DNA of 64,000 nt from JBBPZA01 sp963797015 (GCA_963797015.1 CAWCNV010000007.1:124001-188000), one strand, 5' to 3'. Numbered from the stretch's first letter, positions 8,808 through 18,980 are shown. A program made the numbers and translations. The notes: generated from the sequence alone by a model not told the origin.

Positions 8808-9991
8808 CGAGGCGCCCCCGGGCCGGCCTCTAGCGCGAATACGTAGGCGTCGCGCAGCGCGGCCCCGACCGGCTCGAAGCCGAGCTCCGCGCGTACCGCG
8901 GCCTGCCCCTGGGCGCCGAGCTCGGCGAGCGCGGCGCGGTCGCGGTCGAAGCCGGCCAGCGCATCCGTGAGCGCCGCGACCGTCGGCGACACGATCGTTC
9001 CGCCGCCGTGGCGGCGGACGAGCTCGGCCATCCCGGTTCGCTCCGAGACGGCCACGGGGACGCCGTGCAGCATGCCCTCGGCGGCCGCCATGCCGAAGCT
9101 CTCGAACTTCGAGGGCAGCGCCAGCACGTCGAGCGTCTCGAGCAGGCGCGCGCGCTCGTGCGGGAGCACGAAGCCCGGCCACTCGACGCGCTCCGCGAGC
9201 CCGCGCGCCTCGACCTGCCGCCGCAGGCGCGCCTTCGTCTCGGGCACGCCGTCACCGGCGATCACGAGCCGGACGTGCTCCGGCAGGCCGGCGAGCGCGT
9301 CGATCAACAGCTCGAGGTTCTTCTTCGGGTCGAAGCGGCCGAGGAAGCCGATACGGAGCGTGCGCTGCGTCCCGCGCGGGCGAAGGGGCGGGAGCGGCGC
9401 GCGCTCGTCGACCAGCGGGAAGGGCACCCTGCGGGTGGCGACCGAAGCCGGCGCCGACTCCTCGATCTCGAGCCGCGAGGCGAGCACGAACACGGTCGTC
9501 CAGCGCAGGTACAGCCGCTTGAGCACCAGCTTCTGGCGCCGGCGGGCGGCGCTGCGCGAGTCGTCGATGTCGTGCGCGGTGAGCGACTCGTGAGCGCTCA
9601 CGACACAGGGCGTGGCGCTGGCCCTTGCGGAGGCGAGCGCGGCGAGGAAGGCCACGCCCCAGATCCCGTGGACGTGGACGGCGTCGTGGTCGCGGGCGCG
9701 CCGAGCGATCCAGCCGGCCTGCGAGGGGCTGACGTTCCAGCGGTCCACGAGCTCCGCCGGGCCGGCGACCGGGGCGAAGGTCCGGACCTCCACCCCTGCG
9801 CTGCGCAGCGGCTCGATGAGCGCCCGCGTCCGGCGCCTGTTGCCGGCCCGCTCGGGCACCGCGACGACGTTGCGCACGCCTGCGCGCTGGCCGGCGAGCA
9901 GCAGGCCGAAGGCGCCCGACTGCAGCCCGCCCCCCAGTGGATCGAGGCCGGGGAGCACGGACAGGACTTTCACCGGCCTCTCCCCACTCAT
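8804..9991 (-). CDS. GT4-family glycosyltransferase
   Basis: 395 aa GT-B transferase. N-terminal LPGLDPLGGGLQ-type glycine loop, AVHVHGIWG, and SAHESLTAHD; C-terminal IGFLGRFDPKKNLELLIDAL, LVIAGDG, and ALPSKFESFGMAAAEGMLHGVPVAVS with the E-x7-E element. It starts the minus-strand run GT-methyltransferase-methyltransferase, divergent from the Wzz/BY-kinase gene with 123 bases between starts. TCTAGAGT abuts the ATG on its upstream side. Donor and acceptor unknown. Confidence 0.85.
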   Translation of the reverse strand: MSGERPVKVLSVLPGLDPLGGGLQSGAFGLLLAGQRAGVRNVVAVPERAGNRRRTRALIEPLRSAGVEVRTFAPVAGPAELVDRWNVSPSQAGWIARRARDHDAVHVHGIWGVAFLAALASARASATPCVVSAHESLTAHDIDDSRSAARRRQKLVLKRLYLRWTTVFVLASRLEIEESAPASVATRRVPFPLVDERAPLPPLRPRGTQRTLRIGFLGRFDPKKNLELLIDALAGLPEHVRLVIAGDGVPETKARLRRQVEARGLAERVEWPGFVLPHERARLLETLDVLALPSKFESFGMAAAEGMLHGVPVAVSERTGMAELVRRHGGGTIVSPTVAALTDALAGFDRDRAALAELGAQGQAAVRAELGFEPVGAALRDAYVFALEAGPGAPR

Positions 9992-10069
9992 ACTCTAGAC
10001 TTCGGTGTGTAGGCCTCGAGCACGGATGCAAGACCGACGCCGCGTGGCACGCCCGCGATGGATGTCTCG

Positions 10070-10075
10070 TACAAT
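10070..10075 (+). promoter_or_regulatory. possible -10 box TACAAT
   Basis: TACAAT is a near-consensus -10 element, rare in this base composition. It lies about 25 bases before the leader ORF at 10101. No clear -35 element is visible. It would give a short untranslated leader carrying the GGGGGA ribosome site. Confidence 0.4.
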
Positions 10076-10100
10076 CGCTGAGCCGGTGGGGGACCTGAAC

Positions 10101-10118
10101 ATGGATTGGTTCTTATGA
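10101..10118 (+). CDS. five-codon leader ORF with a TTA codon
   Basis: ATG GAT TGG TTC TTA TGA encodes Met-Asp-Trp-Phe-Leu. It has the good ribosome site: GGGGGA ends 7 bases before its ATG. Its TGA overlaps the ATG of the Wzz/BY-kinase (ATGA at 10115), which has no ribosome site of its own, so kinase translation is probably coupled to this leader. TTA is the rarest leucine codon in such GC-rich genomes. A regulatory role is inference; chance occurrence is possible for an ORF this short. Confidence 0.45.
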   Translation: MDWFL

Positions 10119-11704
10119 ACGAGCGGCCGCCCGGGCGGTCTTTGCGCGACTACTTCCGGATCCTGCGCCGACGGCGCATGATCGTGATCGGCGCTGTGCT
10201 CGTCGCGGTCGCGGCCGGCGTCCTGCACTCCGTCCTCGCGAAGCCGATGTACACCGCGACCTCCTCCGTCCGGTTCGAGTACGAGAACCAGGACATCACG
10301 ATATCGGCGGCCCCGAGCGCGAACGACCCGCAGCCGGACAAGACCGCCGCCCAGGAGGCCGCGCGCATCACCCAGCCGGCCGTGGCGCTGCGAGTCAAGC
10401 AGCAGCTGGGCACTCCCCGCTCGACCGCCTGGCTGCTCGACCACGTCAACGCCGACGTCGACCCCTCCTCCAACCTGGTCAAGATCCGCGCCACCGACCG
10501 CAACGCGCAGACCGCGACCAACATCGCCAACGCCTTCGCGGTGCAGGCCCAGCAGCTGATCGAGTCCCAGGACCGGGCCCGCTACCTGGCCGCCGCCGAC
10601 CAGCTGAGCACGCGCCTCAGCACCACCAAGAGCAGCGTCGAGCGCGCCGCCTACGCCGATCGCATCTCGCGGCTGCAGTCGCTGAGCACCCTCACCACGC
10701 CGCTCCAGATCATCGAGCCCGCGCGCAAGCCCGGCTCGCCCAGCTCGCCCAAGCCGGTCCGCGACATTCTGCTCGCGGCAGCGATCGGCCTGCTCATCGG
10801 CATCGTCGCCGCGTTCGTGCGTGAGGTCTTCGATCGCCGGCTGCGGGAGCCGAGCGACCTCGAGAGCCAGTACGAGCTGCCCGTCGTCGGGACGCTCAAG
10901 GACGAGGCGCTCGGCCGCTCCGAGGTCAGTCGCAACGGGAACGGGCTGAGCGACGCGGACTGGGAGTCGTTCCGGATCATCCGCTCGAACGTCGGCAAGC
11001 TCGACGTCGACCGGCCGGTGAAGTCGCTCGCGGTCACGAGCGCCGGAAAGCAGGAGGGCAAGTCCACCGTCGCCCTGTGGCTGGCGCATGCCGCCGCGGT
11101 GGCGGGACGGCGCATCCTGCTCGTCGAGTGCGACCTGAGGCAGCCCGTCTTCGCGGAGCGGCTCGGGATCGCGCCGCGACCCGGGCTGGTCGACTACCTC
11201 ACGGGCGAGAGCCAGCCCCAGGAGGTCCTGCAGAAGGTGGTGCTCGGCATCGGCGGCAACGGCACGGCCGCCCCGGAGCCGCGTACGCGCGGCTCCAACG
11301 GGCGCCTGCGCGGCTCCAACGGGAAGCGGGATCCGCAGGTGCCGGAGGCGGCGCTGACCTGCATCACCGCGGGCTCGCGCTCGCTCAAGCCCGCAGAGCT
11401 GCTGGCCTCCGACCGCTTCGCGAGCTTCCTCGCCACGGTCGGCAAGGCCTATGACCTCGTGATCCTCGACACGGCGCCGGTGCTCTCGGTGGGCGACACG
11501 CTCGAACTGCTGCCGCTGGTCGACGCTGTGCTCGTGTGCGCGCGCGCCGGCGCCCTCACGCGCGAGCAGATCCAGGGCGCGAAGGTCGCGCTCGAGCACT
11601 TCCCGCACAAGGCGGCCGGCCTGGTGATCACCGGGCTGCGCGAGCGCGGTACGGAGTACTACGGCTACCGCCCCAGGGCGGCGGCGCCGGCCGGCACCGC
11701 CTGA
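10115..11704 (+). CDS. Wzz-type chain-length regulator fused to BY-kinase
   Basis: 529 aa. Wzz/polysaccharide co-polymerase part: membrane segment about 21-42, periplasmic region with a short helical stretch, proline-rich PGSPSSPKP before the second membrane segment (about 217-237). Cytosolic tyrosine-kinase part: Walker A SAGKQEGKST near 309-318, Walker A' LLVECDLRQP near 333-342, Walker B VILDTAP near 449. The Tyr-containing tail is YYGYRP. Such proteins control chain length and export by phosphorylation cycles. The first acidic residue of Walker A' is Glu instead of the usual Asp. A Gly/Asn/Arg-rich insert (GSNGRLRGSNGK) sits in the kinase domain. ATG 10115 is preferred over TTG 10106 because it overlaps the leader ORF stop. 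Confidence 0.85.
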   Translation: MNERPPGRSLRDYFRILRRRRMIVIGAVLVAVAAGVLHSVLAKPMYTATSSVRFEYENQDITISAAPSANDPQPDKTAAQEAARITQPAVALRVKQQLGTPRSTAWLLDHVNADVDPSSNLVKIRATDRNAQTATNIANAFAVQAQQLIESQDRARYLAAADQLSTRLSTTKSSVERAAYADRISRLQSLSTLTTPLQIIEPARKPGSPSSPKPVRDILLAAAIGLLIGIVAAFVREVFDRRLREPSDLESQYELPVVGTLKDEALGRSEVSRNGNGLSDADWESFRIIRSNVGKLDVDRPVKSLAVTSAGKQEGKSTVALWLAHAAAVAGRRILLVECDLRQPVFAERLGIAPRPGLVDYLTGESQPQEVLQKVVLGIGGNGTAAPEPRTRGSNGRLRGSNGKRDPQVPEAALTCITAGSRSLKPAELLASDRFASFLATVGKAYDLVILDTAPVLSVGDTLELLPLVDAVLVCARAGALTREQIQGAKVALEHFPHKAAGLVITGLRERGTEYYGYRPRAAAPAGTA

Positions 11705-11735
11705 GCGGCCCGGCGCACCGGCCGAACTCCATCGC

Positions 11736-11741
11736 TACGAT
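11736..11741 (+). promoter_or_regulatory. -10 box TACGAT, leaderless start
   Basis: TACGAT plus 6 bases precedes ATG 11748. No ribosome site is present. This indicates that the hydrolase has its own promoter 31 bases after the kinase stop. Confidence 0.5.
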
Positions 11742-11747
11742 CCGCTG

Positions 11748-13023
11748 ATGCGGGTGCGAATCTTCTTCGCGAGCGCGTTCGCAGTGCTGCTCGCGGCCTC
11801 CCTGGCCTTCGCGCCGGCGGCCACGGCCGCCAAGAAGAAGAAGGCTCCGAAGGTCAGCTCGTTCATGGGCATGAACCTCGGCACCGGGATCACGGAGTCC
11901 CCCGTGTGGTCCACGCAGGGCGTCGTCCGCGCGGCCAAGATCGGCACGGGGTACATGCGCGCGACGTTCTTCTGGGACCGCAGCCAGCCCTACGGCTCCA
12001 AGGCCGAGATCCCGGCCGACAAGAAGATCTACTTCAAGAGCTACAAGGGCCGCCCGATCACCTATCTGTGGACCGACGCCGTGGTCGGCGCCGCGGCGAA
12101 GCGGGGCATCACGATCCTGCCGGTCCTGACCGCGACGCCTGGGTGGGCGAGCGTCGTTGCCAACCAGGCCGGCTACGTGCCCCCGAAGGACTTCAACGAC
12201 TACGGGCGCTTCCTCACCGCGCTCGTCCGCCGCTACGGGCCCAAGGGGAGCTTCTGGAAGGAGAACAAGAAGATCCCCAAGAAACCGATCCGCGCCTGGC
12301 AGATCTGGAACGAGCCCTCGGGCTACTGCGGCTTCGGGGACCAGGCGTACGGCTACAGGCTGCCCGGCTCGGGGCTGCCCTTCTACGTCGGGCTGCTCAA
12401 GACCAGCCGCGCGGCGCTGCGCAAGGCGGACAAGGGCGGAAAGATCGTGGCGGCCGGGTTCTTCGGGCGCTCGTGGAACAGCGTCACGCAGCTCTACGCC
12501 GGCGGCGGCGGCAAGTACGTCGACATCATCGCGATCCATCCCTACGACGTCACCGTCACCAACGTGATCGACAACATCAAGAAGGTCCGCGCGGTGATGG
12601 ACCGCAACGGCGACACGAAGAAGCCGATCATGGTCACCGAGTTCGGCTGGATGTCGGGCCAGGGCCAGATCAACGACTGGCCCTTCACGCTCTGGGACCG
12701 CACCGAGCAGGGCCAGGGGCAGACGCTGCAGAACGCCTACTCGCGGCTGTACGCGATGCGCGACACCCTCAAGCTCAAGGCGCTGTTCTGGTACGTGCTG
12801 GTGACCCGCGACCAGCCGATCACGAGCTTCGACTACTCGGGGCTCTTCCGCTGGCGGCTCGAGGACCAGAACTTCAGAGCTCAAGCCGGCCGCCGCCTAC
12901 TACAAGAAGGTCGCCAAGTACATCGTCAAGAAGAAGGTCCCGCCGGCGCTGTCGGACCCGGGGCCGGCGCCGGGCACGCCGCTGCAGGTCACGAGCTGCG
13001 GCCCGCAGTTCCCGCCGGGATAG
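11748..13023 (+). CDS. secreted GH-A-type glycoside hydrolase (one frameshift)
   Basis: About 424 aa after correction. Signal peptide at 1-27 (FASAFAVLLAASLAFA, then ATAA) and a lysine-rich mature start. A TIM-barrel hydrolase pattern follows: acid/base WQIWNEPSG with Glu near 188, nucleophile MVTEFGW with Glu near 297, and IAIHPYDV between them. The frame breaks at 12876, where one extra A makes TTCAGAGCTC; removing it restores NFELKPAAAYYKK and a stop at 13021-13023. Hydrolases inside polysaccharide operons (PslG, a GH39 enzyme, is the known example) trim or release the polymer. Family GH5/GH39 cannot be separated by eye. Confidence 0.75.
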
Positions 13024-13042
13024 GGCACCCGCGGCCGGCTGA

Positions 13043-14601
13043 TCAGAGCCCGCGGCGGCCGAGCACCACGGCCGCGGTGCGCACGAGGATCTTGAGGTCG
13101 CCCCACAGCGACCAGTTGGCCCCGTACAGGTAGTCGATCTTCACCATCTCGCGCAGCGGCACGCGCGCTGAGCCGAGGATCTGCCACTGGCCGGTCATGC
13201 CCGGCGGCATGCGAAGCCGCCGGCGGTTGAGGCCGTCGATCATGGCGTCCTCCTCCGGGATCAGCGGCCGCGGGCCGACGAGGCTCATCTCGCCGCGCAG
13301 CACGTTGATGAGCTGCGGGAGCTCGTCGAGCGACGTCCTGCGCAGCAGACGCCCGATGCGCGTGATGCGCGGATCGTCGGCGATCTTGAACAGCCCCTCA
13401 GCCTCGTTGCGGCACTGGAGCGCCGACTTGCGCTCCTCCGCGTCCTCGCACCATCGTGCGGAACTTGAGCATGTCGAAGGCCTGGTCGTGCTGGCCGATG
13501 CGCGGCTGACGGAAGAACACGGGGCCCCGCGAGGTCAGCTTGATGGCCAGCGCGACGACCGCGAACAGCGGGGTGAGCACGGCGAGCAGAAGCGCGCGAG
13601 CAGACCACGTCGAAGGCCCGCTTGAGCAGCGCCGAGGAGGCGGAGAGCCCGTAGCGGCCGCATGCCGAGCAGCGCCAGCCCCTCGCACGTCGTCGAACGC
13701 GACCGACGAGCCGACGACCTCGAACAGGCCGCGGCACGATGCTGACCTTCACGCCCAGCACCTTCGCCGCGCGGATCAGGTCGAGCAGCTCGTCGGACTC
13801 CTCGGACCCGGGCGCGATGATCACGCGATGGATCATGTGGTCGGCGACGACGTCGGGGAGCTGCTGAACGCTGCCGAGGAGCGGCGCGGCCAGCGACCCG
13901 GCGGGCCGGGGGCGCGCGAGCTCGAGCGCGTCCTCGTCGGCGATGCGCTCGCGCCCGGACATCGGGATCCGGCCCACGACGTTGGCCCTGACCAGCACGC
14001 TGCGGCCCATCTTGCTCACCAGCCGGTCGGCGATTGCCGCGTCGCCGATCACCAGACAGCGTTCGGTGGCGACGATGTGACCGGCGACGCGTCGCATCAC
14101 CGCGCGCGTCAGAACGAGCAGCGCGAACAGCAGGAACCAGAACCCCGCGACCTGAAGCCGGGTCAGCGAGCCGTCGATGCACAGCGGGGCGGCGAGCCAG
14201 ACCAGCAGGACGAAGACCGTCGCGACGAGGAAGAGCTGCGGACCCTCATCGAGGGTCGACTTGTGCAGCAGGTGCTGGTCGCGGTCATAGAGGCCGAGGG
14301 TCTTGACAACGAGCAGGGTGAGGGGGGCGATCAGAAGGGCGGCGGGCTTGAGCCCGTCGTCGCCCACGAGCAGCACGGCGACGAGCAGCGCGGTGGTCGT
14401 GGCGAGCATGTCGCCCATAGCGAGCAGCCGGCGGTAGAGCTGGTCGCGCTTGAGGACGACGTACGGGAACGCACCCTCCTGCAGCACGTCCACCGGAGCC
14501 GCGCGCCGCAGCCACCGGCGCCGGAGGGTCCCGGGCAGCGTCGAGCCCGGGGCGCCGGGGCGACCGCTCTGCAAGGACCGGGGCTCGCCGCGGACGCTCA
14601 T
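13043..14601 (-). CDS. polyprenyl-phosphate glycosylphosphotransferase, frameshifted
   Basis: About 520 aa if repaired. N-terminal half: four or five membrane segments (LLAMGDMLATTTALLVAVLL onward) and a CoA-binding-like domain with CLVIGDAAIADRL. C-terminal bacterial sugar transferase domain: LLKRAFDVV, AIKLTSRGPVFFRQPRIG, FDMLKFRTM, LRGEMSLVGPRPL and PGMTGQWQILG. The enzyme transfers a sugar-1-phosphate from a nucleotide sugar to undecaprenyl phosphate, starting glycan assembly. At least five frame changes lie between about 13,440 and 13,740, while each piece keeps conserved motifs, which points to sequence errors. ATG 14601 (MSVRGEP) is a likely start; 14637 is an alternative. It is divergent from the second Wzz/BY-kinase. 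Confidence 0.75.
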
Positions 14602-14914
14602 CTTGAGCGCGGACCACCCAGACGACGCAAGCCCCACGAGCGGTCCATCGACCCCAAGCGGCTCGCGCTTGAACTCATCGACGGCGCCGCGGACATCAGT
14701 CCTGCGCGTCGCACCCCTTGTCGTCCCATGACCGTCCTCTCAACGACTGCCCGTCCTCGCCCCGGAAAAAGGCGCGCCGGAGCGAGCGAGAGGCCAGCAA
14801 CCCTACCATCGGTGCAGGGGGCTATCGAGCGGGAGCGAATCTGCCGATAGACTGTTAACCTTCGGCAGCGCTAGGGGCTGTCCCGCGCTCGGCCGCTCGG
14901 TGGGTCGAGCGCCC

Positions 14915-16435
14915 ATGGACAAGATGCCAGCTTCGAACACCCTCCGTGACTACATGCGCGTGATCTACGCGCACCGCTGGATCGTTCTGGGCGTGACGTT
15001 GATCGCGGTCGCCATCGGGGTCGCGTTCTCCGTCCTGCGCGACCCGATCTACGACTCGACGGCGGTGATCCACTTCAGGCCGCAGTCGGCCGACATCGGC
15101 GTGTTCGCGCCCGGCGCCCAGGTCCCGGTGGACGTCAATCCCACCCGCTCGGCGGCCGCCGACAGCCGCATCGTCACGCGCCCGGACGTGGTCCAGGGGG
15201 TCAAGACGACGACCAGGACGGCCCTGAGCACCGGGGCGCTGCGCGACAAGGTGAGCGCAACCGTCGAGCCGGACTCCGACCTGATCGCGATCAAGGTCTC
15301 GACCGGCAACAAGTTCCTCTCGGCGCGGCTCGCGAACGCGTTCGCAAATCAGACGAAGAAGGTCGCCGCCGACATCGACCGCCACCAGTACGCGTCCAAC
15401 GCGGACGAGCTGCGCGCGACGCTCAAGAGCCAGAAGCAGGGGCTGCAGACAAAGGCGGCCTACCGCCAGGCGATCGCGCGCCTCAGCGTGCTGAGCAAGG
15501 TCGCCGACCCTGTAGAGATCGTCCGGCCGGCCACGGTCCCGGGCAGCCCCTCCTCGCCCAAGCCCGCGCGCGACATCCCGCTGGCGGCGATCGTCGGCCT
15601 GATCCTGGGCATCGCCGCCGCCTTCCTGCGCAACGCGCTCGACAGGCGCCTGCGCGACCGTCACCAGATCGAGGCGGAGCTCGGGCTGCCACTGCTGGCC
15701 TACGTGCACAAGGACACGCTCGGGCACGCAGCCCGCAACGGCCATGGTCCGGTGTCCGACGACCAGCTCGAGGCGTTCCGGATCCTGCGCGCCAACATGG
15801 CGTTCCTCGCCCCCGGTCGCAAGGTCAACACCGTGGTCGTCACCAGCGCCGTGCCGGAGGAGGGCAAGAGCACCGTCGCGGCTTGGTTCGCGTACGCGTG
15901 CGCGGCGGGCGGGCGTCGCACGCTGCTCGTGGACTGCGACCTGCGCAAGCCGGTGCTGGCCACGCGCTTCGGAGTGAATCCATCACCCGGGCTGGCCGAC
16001 TACCTCGCCGGCGAGGCGCAGCCGCAGCAGATCCTGCGGCGGATCGACGTACAGGGCGTGCGCAGCGGCTCGGCGCTCGCGTTCATCCCGGCGGGCGGGC
16101 GCGTCTTCTCCCCGGCCGAGACGATCGGCTCGCCGATGTTTGAAGAGTTCGTGCAGATGGTGTCCAGCAACTACGAGCTCGTGATCTTCGACAGTGCCCC
16201 ACTGCTCCCGGTCAGCGACACGCTCGGCCTCATCCCGCGCGTAGATGCGGTACTGCTGTGCGTTCGCCTCGAGCAGACGACCCGCTCGCAGGCGCAGTCC
16301 GCGAAGCAGGCACTGGACCACCTCCCCTCCAAGCCGACCGGTCTCGTCATCTCCGGCCTGCGCAGCCGCGACGAGGACTACTACTACGGCTACTACTCGC
16401 AGGACGCCGAGCGGCGGGCCCGGCGCATCGAGTGA
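14915..16435 (+). CDS. Wzz-type chain-length regulator fused to BY-kinase
   Basis: 506 aa, paralogous in layout to the gene at 10115. Membrane segment about 23-43, PGSPSSPKPARD before the second segment (about 222-240), Walker A EEGKSTVA near 312-319, canonical Walker A' LLVDCDLRKP near 336-345, Walker B VIFDSAP near 422, and a C-terminal cluster DEDYYYGYYSQD with five tyrosines for autophosphorylation. It lacks the Asn/Gly insert of the first copy. ATG 14915 is chosen over GTG 14900 because GGTGGG precedes it by about 10 bases. TAGACT at 14848-14853 could be its -10 box. Confidence 0.85.
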   Translation: MDKMPASNTLRDYMRVIYAHRWIVLGVTLIAVAIGVAFSVLRDPIYDSTAVIHFRPQSADIGVFAPGAQVPVDVNPTRSAAADSRIVTRPDVVQGVKTTTRTALSTGALRDKVSATVEPDSDLIAIKVSTGNKFLSARLANAFANQTKKVAADIDRHQYASNADELRATLKSQKQGLQTKAAYRQAIARLSVLSKVADPVEIVRPATVPGSPSSPKPARDIPLAAIVGLILGIAAAFLRNALDRRLRDRHQIEAELGLPLLAYVHKDTLGHAARNGHGPVSDDQLEAFRILRANMAFLAPGRKVNTVVVTSAVPEEGKSTVAAWFAYACAAGGRRTLLVDCDLRKPVLATRFGVNPSPGLADYLAGEAQPQQILRRIDVQGVRSGSALAFIPAGGRVFSPAETIGSPMFEEFVQMVSSNYELVIFDSAPLLPVSDTLGLIPRVDAVLLCVRLEQTTRSQAQSAKQALDHLPSKPTGLVISGLRSRDEDYYYGYYSQDAERRARRIE

Positions 16436-16483
16436 GTTGAGCGCGAGCGCCAGAAAGCCGACGCCGCAGGCGCGCCCTGACGC

Positions 16484-17832
16484 GTGACCGTCGGCGCGCT
16501 GGCCGGAGGGCTCGCCGTGGTCGGCGCTACACGACGCCGCTCGTCGCGTTGGTGGGTGTGGCGCTCGCATCGGGGTGCTTGCGATGCTGCGCCCGATGTG
16601 GGCCGTCTGCCTGGCGGTGGTGCTGATACCGCTCGAGACGGTTACGGAACGAGGTGCCGAGCTTCGCGCTCTCGCCGGCCGAGTTCGTGCACGTGACGGC
16701 CGTGGCCTGGCTGGCGCGCCGGGCGGCGGCCGGCGGCCCGTCGCTGAAGTCGCCTCTGGCGCTGCCGCTGCTCGGCGTCCTGCATGCGCGTGCCCGGGCT
16801 GTTCCTGGCGACCGACCGTTCGCCGTGGTGAAGGAGCTCGTCGTGTGGAGCGCCTGTTCACCTGTTCCTCGCCGTGGTCGCCGACCAGGACGGGACGCCC
16901 AGAAGCTCGCCGGCGCGGTCGCGCCGCGGGGGGCATCGTCGCCCGATCGCCGTCGCCAAGACGGCCGGCAACAACCAGGTCGCGGTCGAGTTCGGGGGCA
17001 ACGTCACCGACCGGGCGACGGGTCGTTCCGGCTCCCGGGCTGCTGGGACCTTCGTGGCCATGACCCTGCCGCTGCAGCTGCTGTTGATGGTCAAGGCGCG
17101 CTCGGCGCTGGTGAAGTTCGGCGCCTTGCTGGCACGTTGCTCTCTCTGTGCGCGCTCGCGCTGGCGCTGACCCGCAGTGCCTTCGTGGCCGCGGCGATCG
17201 CTTTGGTGTGGCTGTTCGTCGCGTGGAAGCCCGCGCGGCGGCTCGCGGGCGTGCTGATCGTGGTCATGTGCCTGCTGATCGTGTCGGGTTACAACCCGGC
17301 GCAGCGCGTCTTGAACACGCACGTGCTGGTCGACCGGATCGCGTCGATCAGCTCGCCAGAGAGCCATACGGCCCACCTGCGCTTCCAGGTCTGGTCCAGG
17401 ACCCCGCGGATGATCGAGGACTACCCGATTTTCGGGGTCGGGGCCGACAACTACGTCAAGCACGCCTCCGACTACGGCCTGATCTCGCCCGGCGTCCCGT
17501 CCCACGCGCACAACATCCCGCTCGTGTTCGCGACGGAGCTGGGGATCCCCGGCCTGATCGTGCTCGTGTGGATCATGCTGGCGCTCTACCGCACGCTGGT
17601 GGGCGCGATGCGGGTCCGCGGGGAGCCCGAGCACTCGCTGGCGCTGGCCCTGACCGGCGTCTTCCTCGCCCTGCTCGTGGACGGGATCACCGACTACGGC
17701 TACGGGGACAACGCCTTCTTCCTCACTGTCCTGATGCTGATGGCACTTGCCTGCCGCATCGAGCGCGACGCGCGCGCGGTCGCGCCGGTGGCGCAGCCGG
17801 CGCCGGCTGCAGTCCGGCCCGCGTTCGCCTGA
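16484..17832 (+). CDS. O-antigen ligase family protein, 5' part frameshifted
   Basis: About 450 aa if repaired. From about 17,135 the frame is clean and encodes membrane segments (SAFVAAAIALVWLFVA, LIVVMCLLIV), the conserved periplasmic part with HLRFQVWSRTPRMIEDYPIFGVGADNY and SHAHNIPLVFATELGIPGL, typical of the Wzy_C/O-antigen ligase domain. The 5' third reads correctly only by switching frames (AMLRPMWAVCLAVVLIPLET, then FALSPAEFVHVTAVAWLARR, then VAMTLPLQLLLMVKARSALV). GTG 16484 is a tentative start. The protein polymerises or ligates lipid-linked glycans outside the membrane. It lies between a Wzz/BY-kinase and a GT. Confidence 0.7.
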
Positions 17833-17855
17833 GGCGGCCCGGCCGCGCCCGAGAC

Positions 17856-18980
17856 GTGGAGAAGGCGGTCTTCATCGTCTCCAAGCACCCGTGGGGCCCG
17901 GTCGACGACGGCGAGACGCGGGTGACCCGCCGGCTGCTCGAAGCTGCAGCCGCGGGGTGCCGCGTCGGCGTCGTGGCGCTCTCCGAGCAGCCGGGCAAAG
18001 CACGTGCGCCGGTGGAGCTCACTGAGGTCGGCAAGCCGCCCGTCCATGCCGGCAAGCTCGCGCTGGCCAGCGCGCGGCGCCGGCGCAGCCTCATCCACGA
18101 GCGCTTCTCACCCCCCGGCCTCGTCCGCGCGCTCGCGGGCGTCTCCGCCGACACCCTCGTCGCGCGGCGCGTCTACATGGCGCAGGGCGCGCTCGACGCG
18201 GGGCGAGCGGGCCCCCGCGATCGCCTGGTGGTGCTCGCCGACGTGCTCGAGTCCACGGTGATGCGGCTGCGGCGCACGCCGCTGCGGCCGCTGCTGGCCA
18301 TCGAATCGCGGCGAACGCGCCGGGACGAAGTGCGCTGCGTGCGTGCGGCGACGAAGGTCGCGTTTTTCAGCGACGCCGAGTCGCGCGAGCTCGGCGAGGT
18401 GGCGCGCGGGCCGCGGCTCGACGTCACCCTCCCGCCCGCCGAGCGGCCGGCGCCGCTCTCCGACCCCGTCGCGGTGTTCGTCGGCGACCGCCGCTGGCCG
18501 CCCAATGCGGATGCGCTCGCGAGGCTGCTGCGTCTGTGGCCGAGGATCGCGGACCGCGCCGGCGCCGCGCGCCTGCTGATCGTCGGCCATCCCGGACCGC
18601 GTGAGCGCGTGACGCGCGACCCGACCGTCAGTGCGCCGGGCTTCGTCGAGGACCTCGAGTCGCTGTGGCGCACGGCGGGAGTGCTGCTGGCGCCGGTGGG
18701 CATCGGGGGCGGCGTGCGCGTGAAGGTGCTCGACGCCGCGCGACACGGCGTGCCCGTGGTGGGCTCGCCGGCTGCCATCGGGGCCACGAGCGACTACCTG
18801 CCGCTGGCGGCCCGCGCGTCAGACGACGAGCTGCTCGAGGCCGCCGCCGCCCTGCTCGTCGACCGCGGACGTCGCAGGGCCGAGGGCGAAGCCCTCTTCG
18901 AGGCCAATCGATCACTGCACGAGCGCGGCTTCGTCGAGAGCCAGGTGGCCGAGCTGCTGCGCGCACCACCTACGTCATGA
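17856..18980 (+). CDS. glycosyltransferase, GT4-like
   Basis: 374 aa from GTG 17856. The N-terminus (KAVFIVSKHPWGPVDDGETRVTRRLLEAA) in two parts resembles GT4 proteins of the Glyco_trans_1_4 type. The second domain has AVFVGDRRWPPNADALARLL, RLLIVGHPGP, and VLLAPVGIGGGVRVKVLDAARHGVPVVGS, the loop that holds the donor. Membrane-associated sugar addition is likely; specificity is unknown. It follows the O-antigen ligase by 23 bases and is probably co-transcribed with it. Confidence 0.75.
   Translation: MEKAVFIVSKHPWGPVDDGETRVTRRLLEAAAAGCRVGVVALSEQPGKARAPVELTEVGKPPVHAGKLALASARRRRSLIHERFSPPGLVRALAGVSADTLVARRVYMAQGALDAGRAGPRDRLVVLADVLESTVMRLRRTPLRPLLAIESRRTRRDEVRCVRAATKVAFFSDAESRELGEVARGPRLDVTLPPAERPAPLSDPVAVFVGDRRWPPNADALARLLRLWPRIADRAGAARLLIVGHPGPRERVTRDPTVSAPGFVEDLESLWRTAGVLLAPVGIGGGVRVKVLDAARHGVPVVGSPAAIGATSDYLPLAARASDDELLEAAAALLVDRGRRRAEGEALFEANRSLHERGFVESQVAELLRAPPTS

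Noticed and set aside
14848..14859. GTTAAC shared with the blocks at 38,993 and 40,540 as a common regulator site
   Set aside because: At this base composition about three GTTAAC sites are expected by chance in 64 kb, and flanking bases at 14,854 do not match.
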